A stretch of 14,472 bases of DNA, from the NCBI GenBank assembly GCA_031280335.1, contig JAITGZ010000101.1:1-14472 (forward strand). Direction: 5' to 3'. Positions 1 through 6,752 of the stretch are shown here, one piece after another. Under the pieces are notes generated by a model, which searched no databases, was not told the DNA's origin, and saw nothing but the letters and a program-made list of their open reading frames with translations. Each line of letters starts with the position of its first letter. Position 1 is the first letter of the stretch. Source of the DNA: Deltaproteobacteria bacterium. Its GTDB lineage: Bacteria; Desulfobacterota; Desulfovibrionia; Desulfovibrionales; Desulfovibrionaceae. The position numbers were made by a program, and so were the translations under genes.

Positions 1-1167
1 GAGTGTCTCATAGGGTTGGTCGGCAAATTCACGTATAATCTCTTCATTGTTCAAAAGTTCCGCCATGCGCGAATAGATTTGAACCAACCGGTCGGAGAAC
101 ACGCTTTTATCCAGGCCGGCTTCCTCCAGCGTAAATATGTCCCGCTGCCCCATGGTCACCCGCAGGTTGCGCAAGCGGTCGGGGCCTTGTTCTTTCGGAG
201 TGTGGTTGGTCAAATCCACATCATCCAGCTTGAAGCTTATGTTGTTGCCATTAACTTGCAGATTCTTGAAATAAAACCGTTCAAAGGCATAGTTATGGGC
301 AAGGGCGAGCAAGTTGAACAGACCCGCCTCCACATCCGCGCCTTCTTCCAGCAGATCGCCCACGGCCGTCAGAAGGCCAGCGCGGTTGAATTTACCGCCT
401 TTCATGCCGATTTCTTCCAGCTTGAAATAAACGGTCTCGTGGTCCACAAAATTAGTGAACTCCATAAGAAAGTCGCGTATATGCGAACTATCTTCGATTG
501 CATCGAACCCATCAACGGCCGGGTCCAGGGGGCGCAGACCGGAACTTGAGGCTTCGGCTATGTTTATTTTGAACATGGTCTGATGATAGAAGGGCACATT
601 CATCTTGGTATCACGAAGGACGGCGTTTCCGAAAATGGTTCCGCCCATATGGGGCAGAAGCGCGCGCAGCCAGGCGGCGATGTCTTCGGAATCTTTGTGT
701 TCGCGCAGGGTGTTGCGCAAATCTCTGTAGCCATAAGTCAGGTTGTTGAGTTCGTAATATGCCGTACTAAACAGCGCATCTTCCTGCGTCTGCGAAGAAA
801 ACAGCATATTTTCCATGACCAGCTTGTCCATATGGGTCATGGCACCGGGGGAATCCAGCAGGGCGTCCCGATCCACCCCTGTGGAGGTGATTTTGGCTAT
901 GCTTAAGGTCAGGGGCAGATTGTTGAACACATAGACCACATCCCGCAGGGTAATGGAGGAGGAGAGCAGGGAGACGTCCACCTCGGCATTGGCCAGGCGG
1001 GCGATGGGGGAGTAATAGGTCAGTTCTTCCGCTATACGCGCGGCAATTTTGTTTTCATAGTGTCTTTTAAGCATAAACAGGGTAACCAGTATGCCCAGCA
1101 GAACTATTGCCGAGATCGCGATGATGCGGCCGCGACGGCCGCTATTGCTGTTGTCGTATGCGCTCAT
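1..1167 (-). CDS. Membrane-anchored protein of unknown function (3' end cut by window edge)
   Basis: This is an open minus-strand frame of 389 codons with no stop before the left edge, so the C-terminus is missing. It begins MSAYDNSN at an ATG with an AAAAGG Shine-Dalgarno-like stretch upstream; an in-frame ATG at 1191 has no such site. Residues 10-14 are basic (GRRGR) and are followed by one hydrophobic helix (about residues 15-33), which suggests an inner-membrane anchor with the rest on the periplasmic side. The remainder is soluble, alternating beta-like and helical, with phrases such as EVDVSLLSSSITLRD (about 65-80) and FERFYFKNLQVNGNN (about 306-320). These resemble the repeated beta segments of AsmA/DUF748/DUF945-type envelope proteins. 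That likeness is only an impression and I do not recognise the family. A weak upstream palindrome is listed separately. It lies downstream of the small membrane protein gene after a 177-bp gap. Confidence 0.85.
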   Translation of the reverse strand, partial: MSAYDNSNSGRRGRIIAISAIVLLGILVTLFMLKRHYENKIAARIAEELTYYSPIARLANAEVDVSLLSSSITLRDVVYVFNNLPLTLSIAKITSTGVDRDALLDSPGAMTHMDKLVMENMLFSSQTQEDALFSTAYYELNNLTYGYRDLRNTLREHKDSEDIAAWLRALLPHMGGTIFGNAVLRDTKMNVPFYHQTMFKINIAEASSSGLRPLDPAVDGFDAIEDSSHIRDFLMEFTNFVDHETVYFKLEEIGMKGGKFNRAGLLTAVGDLLEEGADVEAGLFNLLALAHNYAFERFYFKNLQVNGNNISFKLDDVDLTNHTPKEQGPDRLRNLRVTMGQRDIFTLEEAGLDKSVFSDRLVQIYSRMAELLNNEEIIREFADQPYETL

Positions 1168-1221
1168 GATGTTCGCCTTTTGTATGGTCATTTTGAACAG
1201 GAGGAGTTTAGCTTAAGATAA

Positions 1222-1234
1222 GTGGATAATCCAC
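1222..1234. promoter_or_regulatory. 13-bp perfect dyad upstream of the edge gene
   Basis: GTGGAT and ATCCAC flank a single central base. The site lies 55-67 bp before the start of the minus-strand membrane-anchored gene, in its probable promoter region. An operator role is inference from position and symmetry only. The minus-strand reading TTATCCACT is also one base away from a DnaA box. Confidence 0.25.
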
Positions 1235-1344
1235 CAGTAAAATACCTGGATGACGCAATATTTTTATTTTGGAGCGGCCTATGGATCAAGCCTCGCGCAT
1301 GTTCTCTTCTGCGCCCAAGGCGCGGCCCTGGATGGCTTGACGGG

Positions 1345-1656
1345 TTAAGCCCCGCGTTTACCTTTGATGCTGCCTATGAGCAAGGGCAGAGCGCTGCCTA
1401 CAAAGCCGGGCAGGAACGGGTCCACGAGGTTTCCGGCCAGCTGTTTGGTCAGCAGCAGGCAGACCAGACCGCTCAACATGGAGTGTACCACCCAGGCGGC
1501 GCTGATTCTGCCTGGCAGAAACATGGCCGCGCTCAATGCGCTGAAGCCAACAGCGCCCCTTATGCCCATGGACAGAAAGCTCCAGCCGATAATCAAAGAA
1601 TATGCGTTCCCCATGCCGATCAAGGCACCCAGGTAATGTTCAGCGTTCATCCGCAT
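1345..1656 (-). CDS. Small hydrophobic membrane protein, unknown function
   Basis: This 103-residue protein is dominated by three hydrophobic stretches at roughly residues 9-29, 35-70 (long, possibly broken at the PGR near 48-50) and 80-96. It ends in a basic tail, KGKRGA, as expected of a small integral inner-membrane protein. Glycine and alanine are frequent inside the helices. No catalytic motif is visible and I do not recognise the family. The start is uncertain: ATGs at 1656 and 1650 are in frame and neither has a convincing Shine-Dalgarno sequence. It begins 15 bp after the stop of the DUF4911-like gene, so it may be the third gene of an operon headed by the HD-GYP regulator. The overlapping plus-strand frame in the same region has no comparable protein character. 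Confidence 0.65.
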   Translation of the reverse strand: MRMNAEHYLGALIGMGNAYSLIIGWSFLSMGIRGAVGFSALSAAMFLPGRISAAWVVHSMLSGLVCLLLTKQLAGNLVDPFLPGFVGSALPLLIGSIKGKRGA

Positions 1657-1671
1657 TGACAGGCAGTACGG

Positions 1672-1932
1672 TTAGGCCGGCGGAGCCGCGTCTTTGTCCG
1701 TAAGGGAACGGATGGCGATGAATTCAAAGGGGATGACGGCGTGGATTTCTGCCAGGGCCTGCAACAATGCGCCGCGTTGCTGCAGGGAGCAAACGACTTT
1801 AAGGATGCAGGCCTTGCGATTCGTCACGGAGCTATAGGCCAAGTTGTCGCGGGCCTCAAGCAGGTAACGAAAAAGTCTGCTTTGTTCCGGGGCCAGGCGC
1901 AGGTAAAGCCTGGCTGAAAGGCTGGGCGGCAC
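1672..1932 (-). CDS. DUF4911-like small protein
   Basis: The frame gives 86 residues from a GTG at 1932, running from SARLYLRLAPEQSRLFRYLL through LAYSSVTNRKACILKVVCS to the C-terminus. This order (R-x-Y-x-R-hydrophobic, FRYLLE, LAY, ILK) matches my recollection of the small DUF4911 proteins common in Desulfovibrio; function is unknown. The predicted product is soluble with no signal peptide. The start is the main doubt: no ATG fits, the frame stays open back to 2049 but would then overlap about 100 bp of the HD-GYP gene, and a TTG near 1971 is another candidate. The GTG leaves a 13-bp gap after the HD-GYP stop, which suits translational coupling. Family call moderately sure; start poorly supported. 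Confidence 0.7.
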   Translation of the reverse strand: MPPSLSARLYLRLAPEQSRLFRYLLEARDNLAYSSVTNRKACILKVVCSLQQRGALLQALAEIHAVIPFEFIAIRSLTDKDAAPPA

Positions 1933-1945
1933 GCCGGCGGGTAGT

Positions 1946-3064
1946 TTACTGCTGCTGGCCGTTGTGTTCAAAGTGGTCGCTATGGGCTTTGGCAATGCTG
2001 TCGAACAGATCGGATATGCGCAAAAAGGTATCCACAATGTCCGGGTCAAAGTGCGTGCCCCGGCCTTCGCTGATGATGGAGGATGCCTTTTCGTGCGACA
2101 TGGCGTCTTTATACACGCGTTTGGAGATCAGGGCGTCGTAAACATCAGCAATGGCCATCATGCGGGCCGCGATGGGGATGTTGTCGCCGGACGCTCCGGT
2201 GGGGTAGCCGCTGCCGTTCCATTTTTCGTGGTGCATATAGGCGATGTCGCAGGCTATTTCCAGAAACAGCTCCGGCGTGTCCAGTTCTTTTTCAGCCGCC
2301 AGAATGGTGTCACGCCCATATACGGTGTGTTTTTTCATTTCTTCAAATTCTTCCGGGGTGAGGCGGTCCGGTTTGAGCAGTATCCTGTCCGGCACGCCTA
2401 CTTTGCCGATATCGTGCAGGGGCGCGGATTTATAAATCATGGTGATGGTGCGCTCGGTCAGGGAGTCCTTGAATTTGGGGTGATCCTTGAGGTGTTCGGC
2501 CAAGGCGTGCAGATAGAGCTGGGTACGCCGGATATGCTGCCCGGTTTCGTTATCTCTGGTTTCGGACATGGCGGCCATGGCGGTGATGAGCGAATCCTGC
2601 AAACCGGCCAACTGCCGGGTGCGGGCCTCCACCTCGGCTTCCAGTTCCTCATTGTGTTTGGCCAGGCTTTTGCGGGCCTGCTGCAGGGCAAGGTGCGTGG
2701 CCACACGGGCCATTAGTATGGGGGGGCTGATGGGTTTGGTTATGTAATCCACCGCGCCCAGTTCAAAGCCGTGGGTCTCGTCATCCTCCTGGGCTTTGGC
2801 CGTGAGAAAAATAACCGGCACATCTTTGGTGGCAGGATTGGCCTTGAGTTCTTTGCAGACAGAATAGCCGTCCATGCCCGGCATCATGATGTCCAACAGA
2901 ACAAGGTCCGGCGGTTCCTTGGAGGCTATCTGCAGCGCTTTGGGGCCGTTGGTGGCCACCTTGTTTTTATAGAGATTGCCCAGCAGGGAAGTTAATAGAG
3001 TTATGTTGTCGGCGGTGTCATCAACAATAAGCACTACCGCGCGTTCATTGTTTTGTTGACTCAC
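1946..3064 (-). CDS. Response regulator with HD-GYP output domain (RpfG-type c-di-GMP phosphodiesterase)
   Basis: The 372-residue protein has an N-terminal receiver domain (about 10-125). Its acidic pair is D15/D16, the predicted phospho-acceptor is D58 in LVLLDIMMPG, and the conserved lysine is K110. A charged helical linker (about 128-165) follows, probably a coiled coil joining the domains. The HD-GYP domain (about 165-350) has H217-D218 in HDIGK, HHE at 278-280 and GSGYP at 284-288, so the metal and family signatures are intact. By family knowledge it hydrolyses cyclic di-GMP in the cytoplasm under control of a histidine kinase, and no kinase gene is adjacent. The start is GTG with GGAG eight bases upstream. 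A good sigma-70-like promoter lies about 85 bp upstream. Two small genes follow closely downstream. Confidence 0.95.
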   Translation of the reverse strand: MSQQNNERAVVLIVDDTADNITLLTSLLGNLYKNKVATNGPKALQIASKEPPDLVLLDIMMPGMDGYSVCKELKANPATKDVPVIFLTAKAQEDDETHGFELGAVDYITKPISPPILMARVATHLALQQARKSLAKHNEELEAEVEARTRQLAGLQDSLITAMAAMSETRDNETGQHIRRTQLYLHALAEHLKDHPKFKDSLTERTITMIYKSAPLHDIGKVGVPDRILLKPDRLTPEEFEEMKKHTVYGRDTILAAEKELDTPELFLEIACDIAYMHHEKWNGSGYPTGASGDNIPIAARMMAIADVYDALISKRVYKDAMSHEKASSIISEGRGTHFDPDIVDTFLRISDLFDSIAKAHSDHFEHNGQQQ

Positions 3065-3138
3065 GGTGTTCTCCAGAAGTTTTGCAACGGCGCGGGCAAT
3101 TTAGGCTTGGGCTTGTCATTTGCTCGTTCAGTATCCAC

Positions 3139-3170
3139 TATGGGGCATATAATAAATGAACTTCCCCATA
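3139..3170. promoter_or_regulatory. Inverted repeat spanning the -10 region of the HD-GYP promoter
   Basis: TATGGGG (3139-3145) and CCCCATA (3164-3170) are perfect 7-bp inverted arms. Their centres lie about 25 bp apart, flanking the predicted -10 hexamer and reaching the start point. Position suggests an operator for a dimeric regulator; this is inferred, not shown. Confidence 0.3.
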
Positions 3171-3177
3171 ATGGCAA
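3149..3177 (-). promoter_or_regulatory. Predicted sigma-70 promoter of the HD-GYP gene
   Basis: On the minus strand, TTGCCA (3177-3172) and TATTAT (3154-3149) each match five of six consensus bases and are exactly 17 bp apart. The expected start point near 3142 gives a leader of about 78 nt. This is prediction from pattern only. Confidence 0.55.
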
Positions 3178-3327
3178 TGGGTTGGGCAATTTCACTTTTA
3201 ATGTACTCCGGTCCGAGGTCAATATGGAGTATTGTCTGTGCTTCAGCCTCAACGCGGCGGAAGCACCGGACGGGGGGCCATTGGCTTCCCAGGTGGGGTT
3301 TGGGGGTCAGTCCTGATGGGCAATGTG

Positions 3328-4008
3328 CTATTGCACCGGGTGGCCTATTCTGCTCCAGCGTGGTCCGGTTTGAGGAAAGGCTGAACTGCCCGCATCACCC
3401 GGCGCACCACCCCAGGACCAGTAAACGCGCCAGGCCTTGCCATGGACGGCCTCGCGCCGGACGAAGCCCCAGTAGCGTGAATCTTGGGAGTCGTCCCGGT
3501 TGTCGCCCATGACAAAGTAGCTGTCTTCCGGAATGGTCAGGGGGGCAAAATCGCGGGGGGTGCCCCGCACAAAGGGTGCCGGGCTGAGATAGTAGTATGG
3601 ACCGGCGGCAGGCGCAGGCTTGGTGAAACGGGCATAGGGCTCGTCAATTTTGTTGCCGTTGCGGTAAATCTGGTTGTCGTGCGATTCAATGACGTCACCG
3701 GGCAGGCCGATGACGCGTTTTACGTAGTCCACCCTGGGCCTGTCCGGATCGGGATCCGGGTAAGTGAAGACGATTACATCGCCGAAATCCGGGTCCCCAA
3801 GGCGCACAAGTACCTTGTCCGTCAGAGGGAGCTTCAGGTTGTAGCTCAGGCGATTGACCAGAATTTTATCCCCGATGAGCAGGGTATTGAGCATGGAACC
3901 GGAAGGAATCTGATAGGCCTGCATCACAAAAGAGCGGATCAGCATGGCCAGAAAAAAAGCGACAAACAGGGCTTCAAGGTATTCGCGCCAGACAGGTTTT
4001 TTGGTCAT
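3328..4008 (-). CDS. lepB: Signal peptidase I
   Basis: This 226-residue S26 peptidase cleaves signal peptides from exported proteins at the periplasmic face of the inner membrane. An N-terminal transmembrane segment lies at about 12-30. Box B IPSGSM supplies the nucleophile Ser38, box D YVKRVIGLPGD supplies the general base Lys97, and box E is GDNRDDSQDSRYWG at 168-181. All catalytic elements are present. The ATG at 4008 is preferred because GGAG sits eight bases upstream; the frame also opens at a GTG at 4017, but that overlaps the Shine-Dalgarno. The length fits the short single-anchor form. The C-terminal 25 residues after the last conserved strand look unconserved. It follows lepA by 72 bp, the classical lepA-lepB order, so co-transcription is likely. 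No terminator is apparent after it. Confidence 0.96.
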   Translation of the reverse strand: MTKKPVWREYLEALFVAFFLAMLIRSFVMQAYQIPSGSMLNTLLIGDKILVNRLSYNLKLPLTDKVLVRLGDPDFGDVIVFTYPDPDPDRPRVDYVKRVIGLPGDVIESHDNQIYRNGNKIDEPYARFTKPAPAAGPYYYLSPAPFVRGTPRDFAPLTIPEDSYFVMGDNRDDSQDSRYWGFVRREAVHGKAWRVYWSWGGAPGDAGSSAFPQTGPRWSRIGHPVQ

Positions 4009-4080
4009 TAAAAGCACTCCATCATGGGGATTCGCCTGGGAGCATGCGCGTCAGGCGGGCGCGCGCCGTGAGGCGGGACG

Positions 4081-5886
4081 TTATTCTTCGCCTACGCGCA
4101 GGGCCGCCAGAAAAGCCTCTTGCGGCAGTTCCACGTTGCCCATGCGTTTCATGCGTTTTTTGCCTTCTTTTTGCTTATCCAAAAGTTTGCGTTTACGGCT
4201 GATGTCGCCGCCGTAGCATTTGGCGGTTACGTTCTTGCCCATGGGGGAGTTGCGTTCGCGGGCGATGATCTTGCTGCCGATGGCGGCCTGGATGATTACC
4301 TCGAACAACTGCCTGGGAATGGTGCGCTTGAGCTTCAAGGCCAGAGCCCGTCCGTGGGGGTAGGCGTTTTCGCGGTGGGTAATGACCGAAAGGGCGTCCA
4401 CCATTTCGCCGTTGATCAGGATATCCAGGCGGACCAGATCGCTGGGCCGGTAGTCCACCAGTTCGTATTCCATGGAAGCGTAGCCTTTGGAGCAGGATTT
4501 GAGCCGGTCGAAAAAGTCAAAGACGATTTCCGCAAAAGGCATTTCATAGGTGATGATCACCCGGCTGCCGGTGAGGTAGCGCATATCTTTCTGCCGGCCG
4601 CGTTTTTCTTCGCACAGCTTGAGGACATTGCCCACAAATTCATGCGGCACATGAATATCCGCACGCATATACGGCTCGTAAAAGGCGGCGATGCGCCCGG
4701 CATCGGGCAGGCGCGCCGGGTTATCCACCCATAGGGTGCGCCTGTCCGTGGTTTCCAGCTTATATACCACGGAAGGGGCGGTGGCGATGAGTTCCACCTG
4801 AAATTCGCGCTCCAGGCGCTCCTGGATGATCTCCATGTGCAGCAGACCCAGAAAACCGCAGCGAAAACCAAAGCCCAGGGCTTGCGAGGTCTCCGCCTCA
4901 AAGGAAAAGGCCGCGTCGTTCAGCTGTAGTTTTTCCAGGGCGAATTTCAGGTCTTCATAAGCATCGTTTTCTGTGGGGTAAAGCCCGCAAAAAACCATGG
5001 GCTTTACTTCTTTAAAGCCAGGCACCGGCTCGGCGGCGGGCCGTCCGGCCAGGGTGATGGTGTCGCCTACCTTGGCATCGCCCAGTTGTTTGATGTTGGC
5101 GCACAAAAAGCCCACCTCTCCGGCGGAAAAAGATGGTATATCCACCGCCTCCGGAGAAAAGGCCCCCAGGCGCAACACCTCATACTCCACCCCGGTGGAA
5201 AAAAGCAGGATACGATCACCTTTTTTCAAGCTGCCTTCCATAACGCGGAAGAGTACCACAATACCCTGGTATGGATCGTACCATGAATCAAAGATCAGGG
5301 CCTTGAGGGGGGAGTCGGGATTGCCTGCGGGCGATGGCAGGCGGCGGATGATCGCGTCCAGCACTTCGTCCACGCCCAGACCTGTTTTGGCGCTGACCGG
5401 CAGGGCGGCGGAACAGTCCAGGCCTATGGCCTCTTCAATTTCCAGCTTGACCCGGGCCACGTCCGCGCTGGGCAGGTCGATTTTGTTCAAAACAGGGATG
5501 ATCTCGTGGTTGTGTTCCAGGGCGAGGTAAACATTGGCCAGGGTCTGGGCTTCCACCCCCTGGGATGCGTCCACCACCAGAAGGGCACCATCGCAGGCGG
5601 CCAGGGAGCGGGAGACTTCATAATTGAAGTCCACATTGCCGGGGGTGTCGATGAGATTTAAGATATAATCCCGGCCGTCTTTACCCCGGTAAGGTATGCG
5701 TACTGTCTGCGCCTTGATGGTGATGCCGCGCTCGCGCTCCAGGTCCATACGGTCCAGATACTGTTCGCGTTTGTTGCGCTCGGCGACCAGACCGGTCAGA
5801 TCCAGAATACGGTCCGCCAGGGTGGATTTGCCGTGATCAATATGCGCGATGATGCAAAAGTTGCGGATATGGGCCTGCGTAACCAT
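4081..5886 (-). CDS. lepA: Elongation factor 4 (LepA), back-translocating ribosomal GTPase, with a His-to-Asn change at the catalytic position
   Basis: The 601-residue protein has the full LepA layout. G motifs are AHIDHGKST (14-22), RGIT (53-56), DTPG (80-83), NKID (134-137) and SAK (165-167). Domains II and III follow, then the EF4-specific C-terminal domain with KCYGGDISRKRKLLDKQKEG. By family knowledge it binds ribosomes and rescues or remodels stalled translation complexes in a GTP-dependent way. The ATG at 5886 gives the usual family length; the frame opens earlier at a GTG at 5934, which would add 16 atypical residues. One residue stands out: the near-invariant histidine after DTPG (E. 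coli LepA His81) is Asn84 here, codon AAT at 5637-5635, while flanking VDF and YEVSRSLAACDGALLVVDA are conserved. Everything else looks functional. It lies between tRNA-His and lepB. Confidence 0.97.
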   Translation of the reverse strand: MVTQAHIRNFCIIAHIDHGKSTLADRILDLTGLVAERNKREQYLDRMDLERERGITIKAQTVRIPYRGKDGRDYILNLIDTPGNVDFNYEVSRSLAACDGALLVVDASQGVEAQTLANVYLALEHNHEIIPVLNKIDLPSADVARVKLEIEEAIGLDCSAALPVSAKTGLGVDEVLDAIIRRLPSPAGNPDSPLKALIFDSWYDPYQGIVVLFRVMEGSLKKGDRILLFSTGVEYEVLRLGAFSPEAVDIPSFSAGEVGFLCANIKQLGDAKVGDTITLAGRPAAEPVPGFKEVKPMVFCGLYPTENDAYEDLKFALEKLQLNDAAFSFEAETSQALGFGFRCGFLGLLHMEIIQERLEREFQVELIATAPSVVYKLETTDRRTLWVDNPARLPDAGRIAAFYEPYMRADIHVPHEFVGNVLKLCEEKRGRQKDMRYLTGSRVIITYEMPFAEIVFDFFDRLKSCSKGYASMEYELVDYRPSDLVRLDILINGEMVDALSVITHRENAYPHGRALALKLKRTIPRQLFEVIIQAAIGSKIIARERNSPMGKNVTAKCYGGDISRKRKLLDKQKEGKKRMKRMGNVELPQEAFLAALRVGEE

Positions 5887-5965
5887 ATTAAAAAAAGTCC
5901 CCGCGCGGGCTTCGCCGCCCGCATAAAGTTTCACTTTGGCGAAGTCCGTGCGGGGCCATAATATT

Positions 5966-6042
5966 TGGGGCGAATGATGGGGCTCGAACCCACAACCCCC
6001 AGAGCCACAATCTGGTGCTCTGCCAATTGAGCTACATCCGCC
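5966..6042 (-). tRNA. tRNA-His (anticodon GTG)
   Basis: A 77-nt cloverleaf can be folded on the minus strand. It has the extra 5' G(-1) opposite discriminator C73, typical of bacterial tRNA-His, and an encoded CCA (5968-5966). The acceptor stem is GCGGATG/CATTCGC with one G-U pair, the D stem GCTC/GAGC, the anticodon stem CCAGA/TCTGG around loop TTGTGGC, the variable loop 5 nt, and the T arm GTGGG-TTCGAGC-CCCAT. The anticodon lies at 6008-6006. It sits between ssb and lepA in the same orientation. Confidence 0.98.
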
Positions 6043-6059
6043 ATTTTAAGAACCCTATG

Positions 6060-6088
6060 CCTTTACACGCTTGAGGGGCCAAGGTCAA
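6060..6088 (-). promoter_or_regulatory. Possible tRNA-His promoter
   Basis: On the minus strand, TTGACC (6088-6083; five of six consensus bases) lies 17 bp from TAAAGG (6065-6060; weak -10). Transcription would begin about 10 nt before the tRNA, a usual arrangement. The poor -10 keeps confidence low. Confidence 0.35.
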
Positions 6089-6117
6089 GGTTTTTTAGGG
6101 CGCGCGCCCGGCGCGGC

Positions 6118-6633
6118 TTAAAAGGGTACATCGTCCATGCCGCTGGAACTGCCGGGGAAGCTGCCTGATGCTCCGGAAGGAAAGGGCGACCCCATGTCTT
6201 CATCCCCGCCGGGAAGGGGCTTGCCGCTTTGGCGGCGCATGGGCGATCCGTAGCCATCCTCTGAACCGGAGTCCGGCTCTCCGCCGCCCGGCGCTCCGTG
6301 GCCTGATCCCTTGCGATCCAGAAATTTTACGGTATTGGCCTTGACCTCGGTAATGTAACGATCCTGTCCCTGTTGATCCTGCCATTTGCGCGTCTGCAGG
6401 CTGCCTTCCACATACACCAGGCTGCCTTTGGCAAGATAGTTCTTGCAGTTTTCCGCCAGTTGCTGAAAGACCACCACATTATGCCAACTGGTGCGTTCCG
6501 CTGGTTTGCCTTCGCGATCCGTATAGAACTCCTTTGTGGATATACGCAGTTTCATAAAGGGAGAGCCGCTGGCCCCGAAGCGAATTTCAGGATCATTGCC
6601 CAACCATCCGATTAACGTAACTCTGTTTAACAT
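6118..6633 (-). CDS. ssb: Single-stranded DNA-binding protein
   Basis: The 171-residue protein binds single-stranded DNA during replication, recombination and repair. The N-terminal OB fold (about 1-110) begins MLNRVTLIGWLGNDPEIRF and includes SWHNVVVFQQLAENC, GSLVYVEGSLQTRKW and YITEVKANTVKFLD. It is followed by a glycine-, serine- and proline-rich flexible linker (about 113-165). The acidic tip MDDVPF that recruits partner proteins is present at the C-terminus. Length and architecture are normal for a bacterial Ssb. The ATG at 6633 has a strong GGAGG seven bases upstream. It lies 119 bp after the PBP1A gene, with its own possible promoter in the gap, and is followed by tRNA-His. Confidence 0.97.
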   Translation of the reverse strand: MLNRVTLIGWLGNDPEIRFGASGSPFMKLRISTKEFYTDREGKPAERTSWHNVVVFQQLAENCKNYLAKGSLVYVEGSLQTRKWQDQQGQDRYITEVKANTVKFLDRKGSGHGAPGGGEPDSGSEDGYGSPMRRQSGKPLPGGDEDMGSPFPSGASGSFPGSSSGMDDVPF

Positions 6634-6664
6634 AAATCCTCCATTAAATTGCGTTTATCCGCAT

Positions 6665-6694
6665 ATTTTATCCCATTGCCCGGCAATATTTCCA
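6665..6694 (-). promoter_or_regulatory. ssb: Possible ssb promoter containing a 13-bp palindrome in the spacer
   Basis: The minus strand reads TGGAAA (6694-6689), an 18-bp spacer, then TAAAAT (6670-6665; five of six matches). The spacer holds a perfect dyad, ATTGCC-G-GGCAAT (6687-6675), an operator-like position. It does not resemble the E. coli LexA box. The -35 is weak. Confidence 0.35.
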
Positions 6695-6752
6695 TAAATG
6701 CGCGGAGCGCGCCGCAACGGCCTTAGCACACAGCTTTTGCCGCCGTCCAGCC

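Noticed and set aside
1222..1234. DnaA-box-like TTATCCACT on the minus strand
   Set aside because: It is a single near-match with no cluster of boxes, AT-rich unwinding region or dnaA/dnaN neighbours, so no origin is called.
1672..2049. Longer 125-codon version of the DUF4911-like gene starting at 2049
   Set aside because: Its first 40 or so residues overlap the end of the HD-GYP gene and have no family-like character.
3241..3320. G-rich stretch with GGGGTTTGGGGG downstream of lepB as another copy of the 45-bp repeat
   Set aside because: Only about ten bases agree with the repeat and the palindromic halves are absent; at best a degenerate remnant.
6096..6110. GC palindrome GGGCGCGCGCCC after ssb as a terminator
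   Set aside because: On the ssb strand it is followed by A residues rather than T, and the loop would be very tight; it may just reflect GC-rich sequence.
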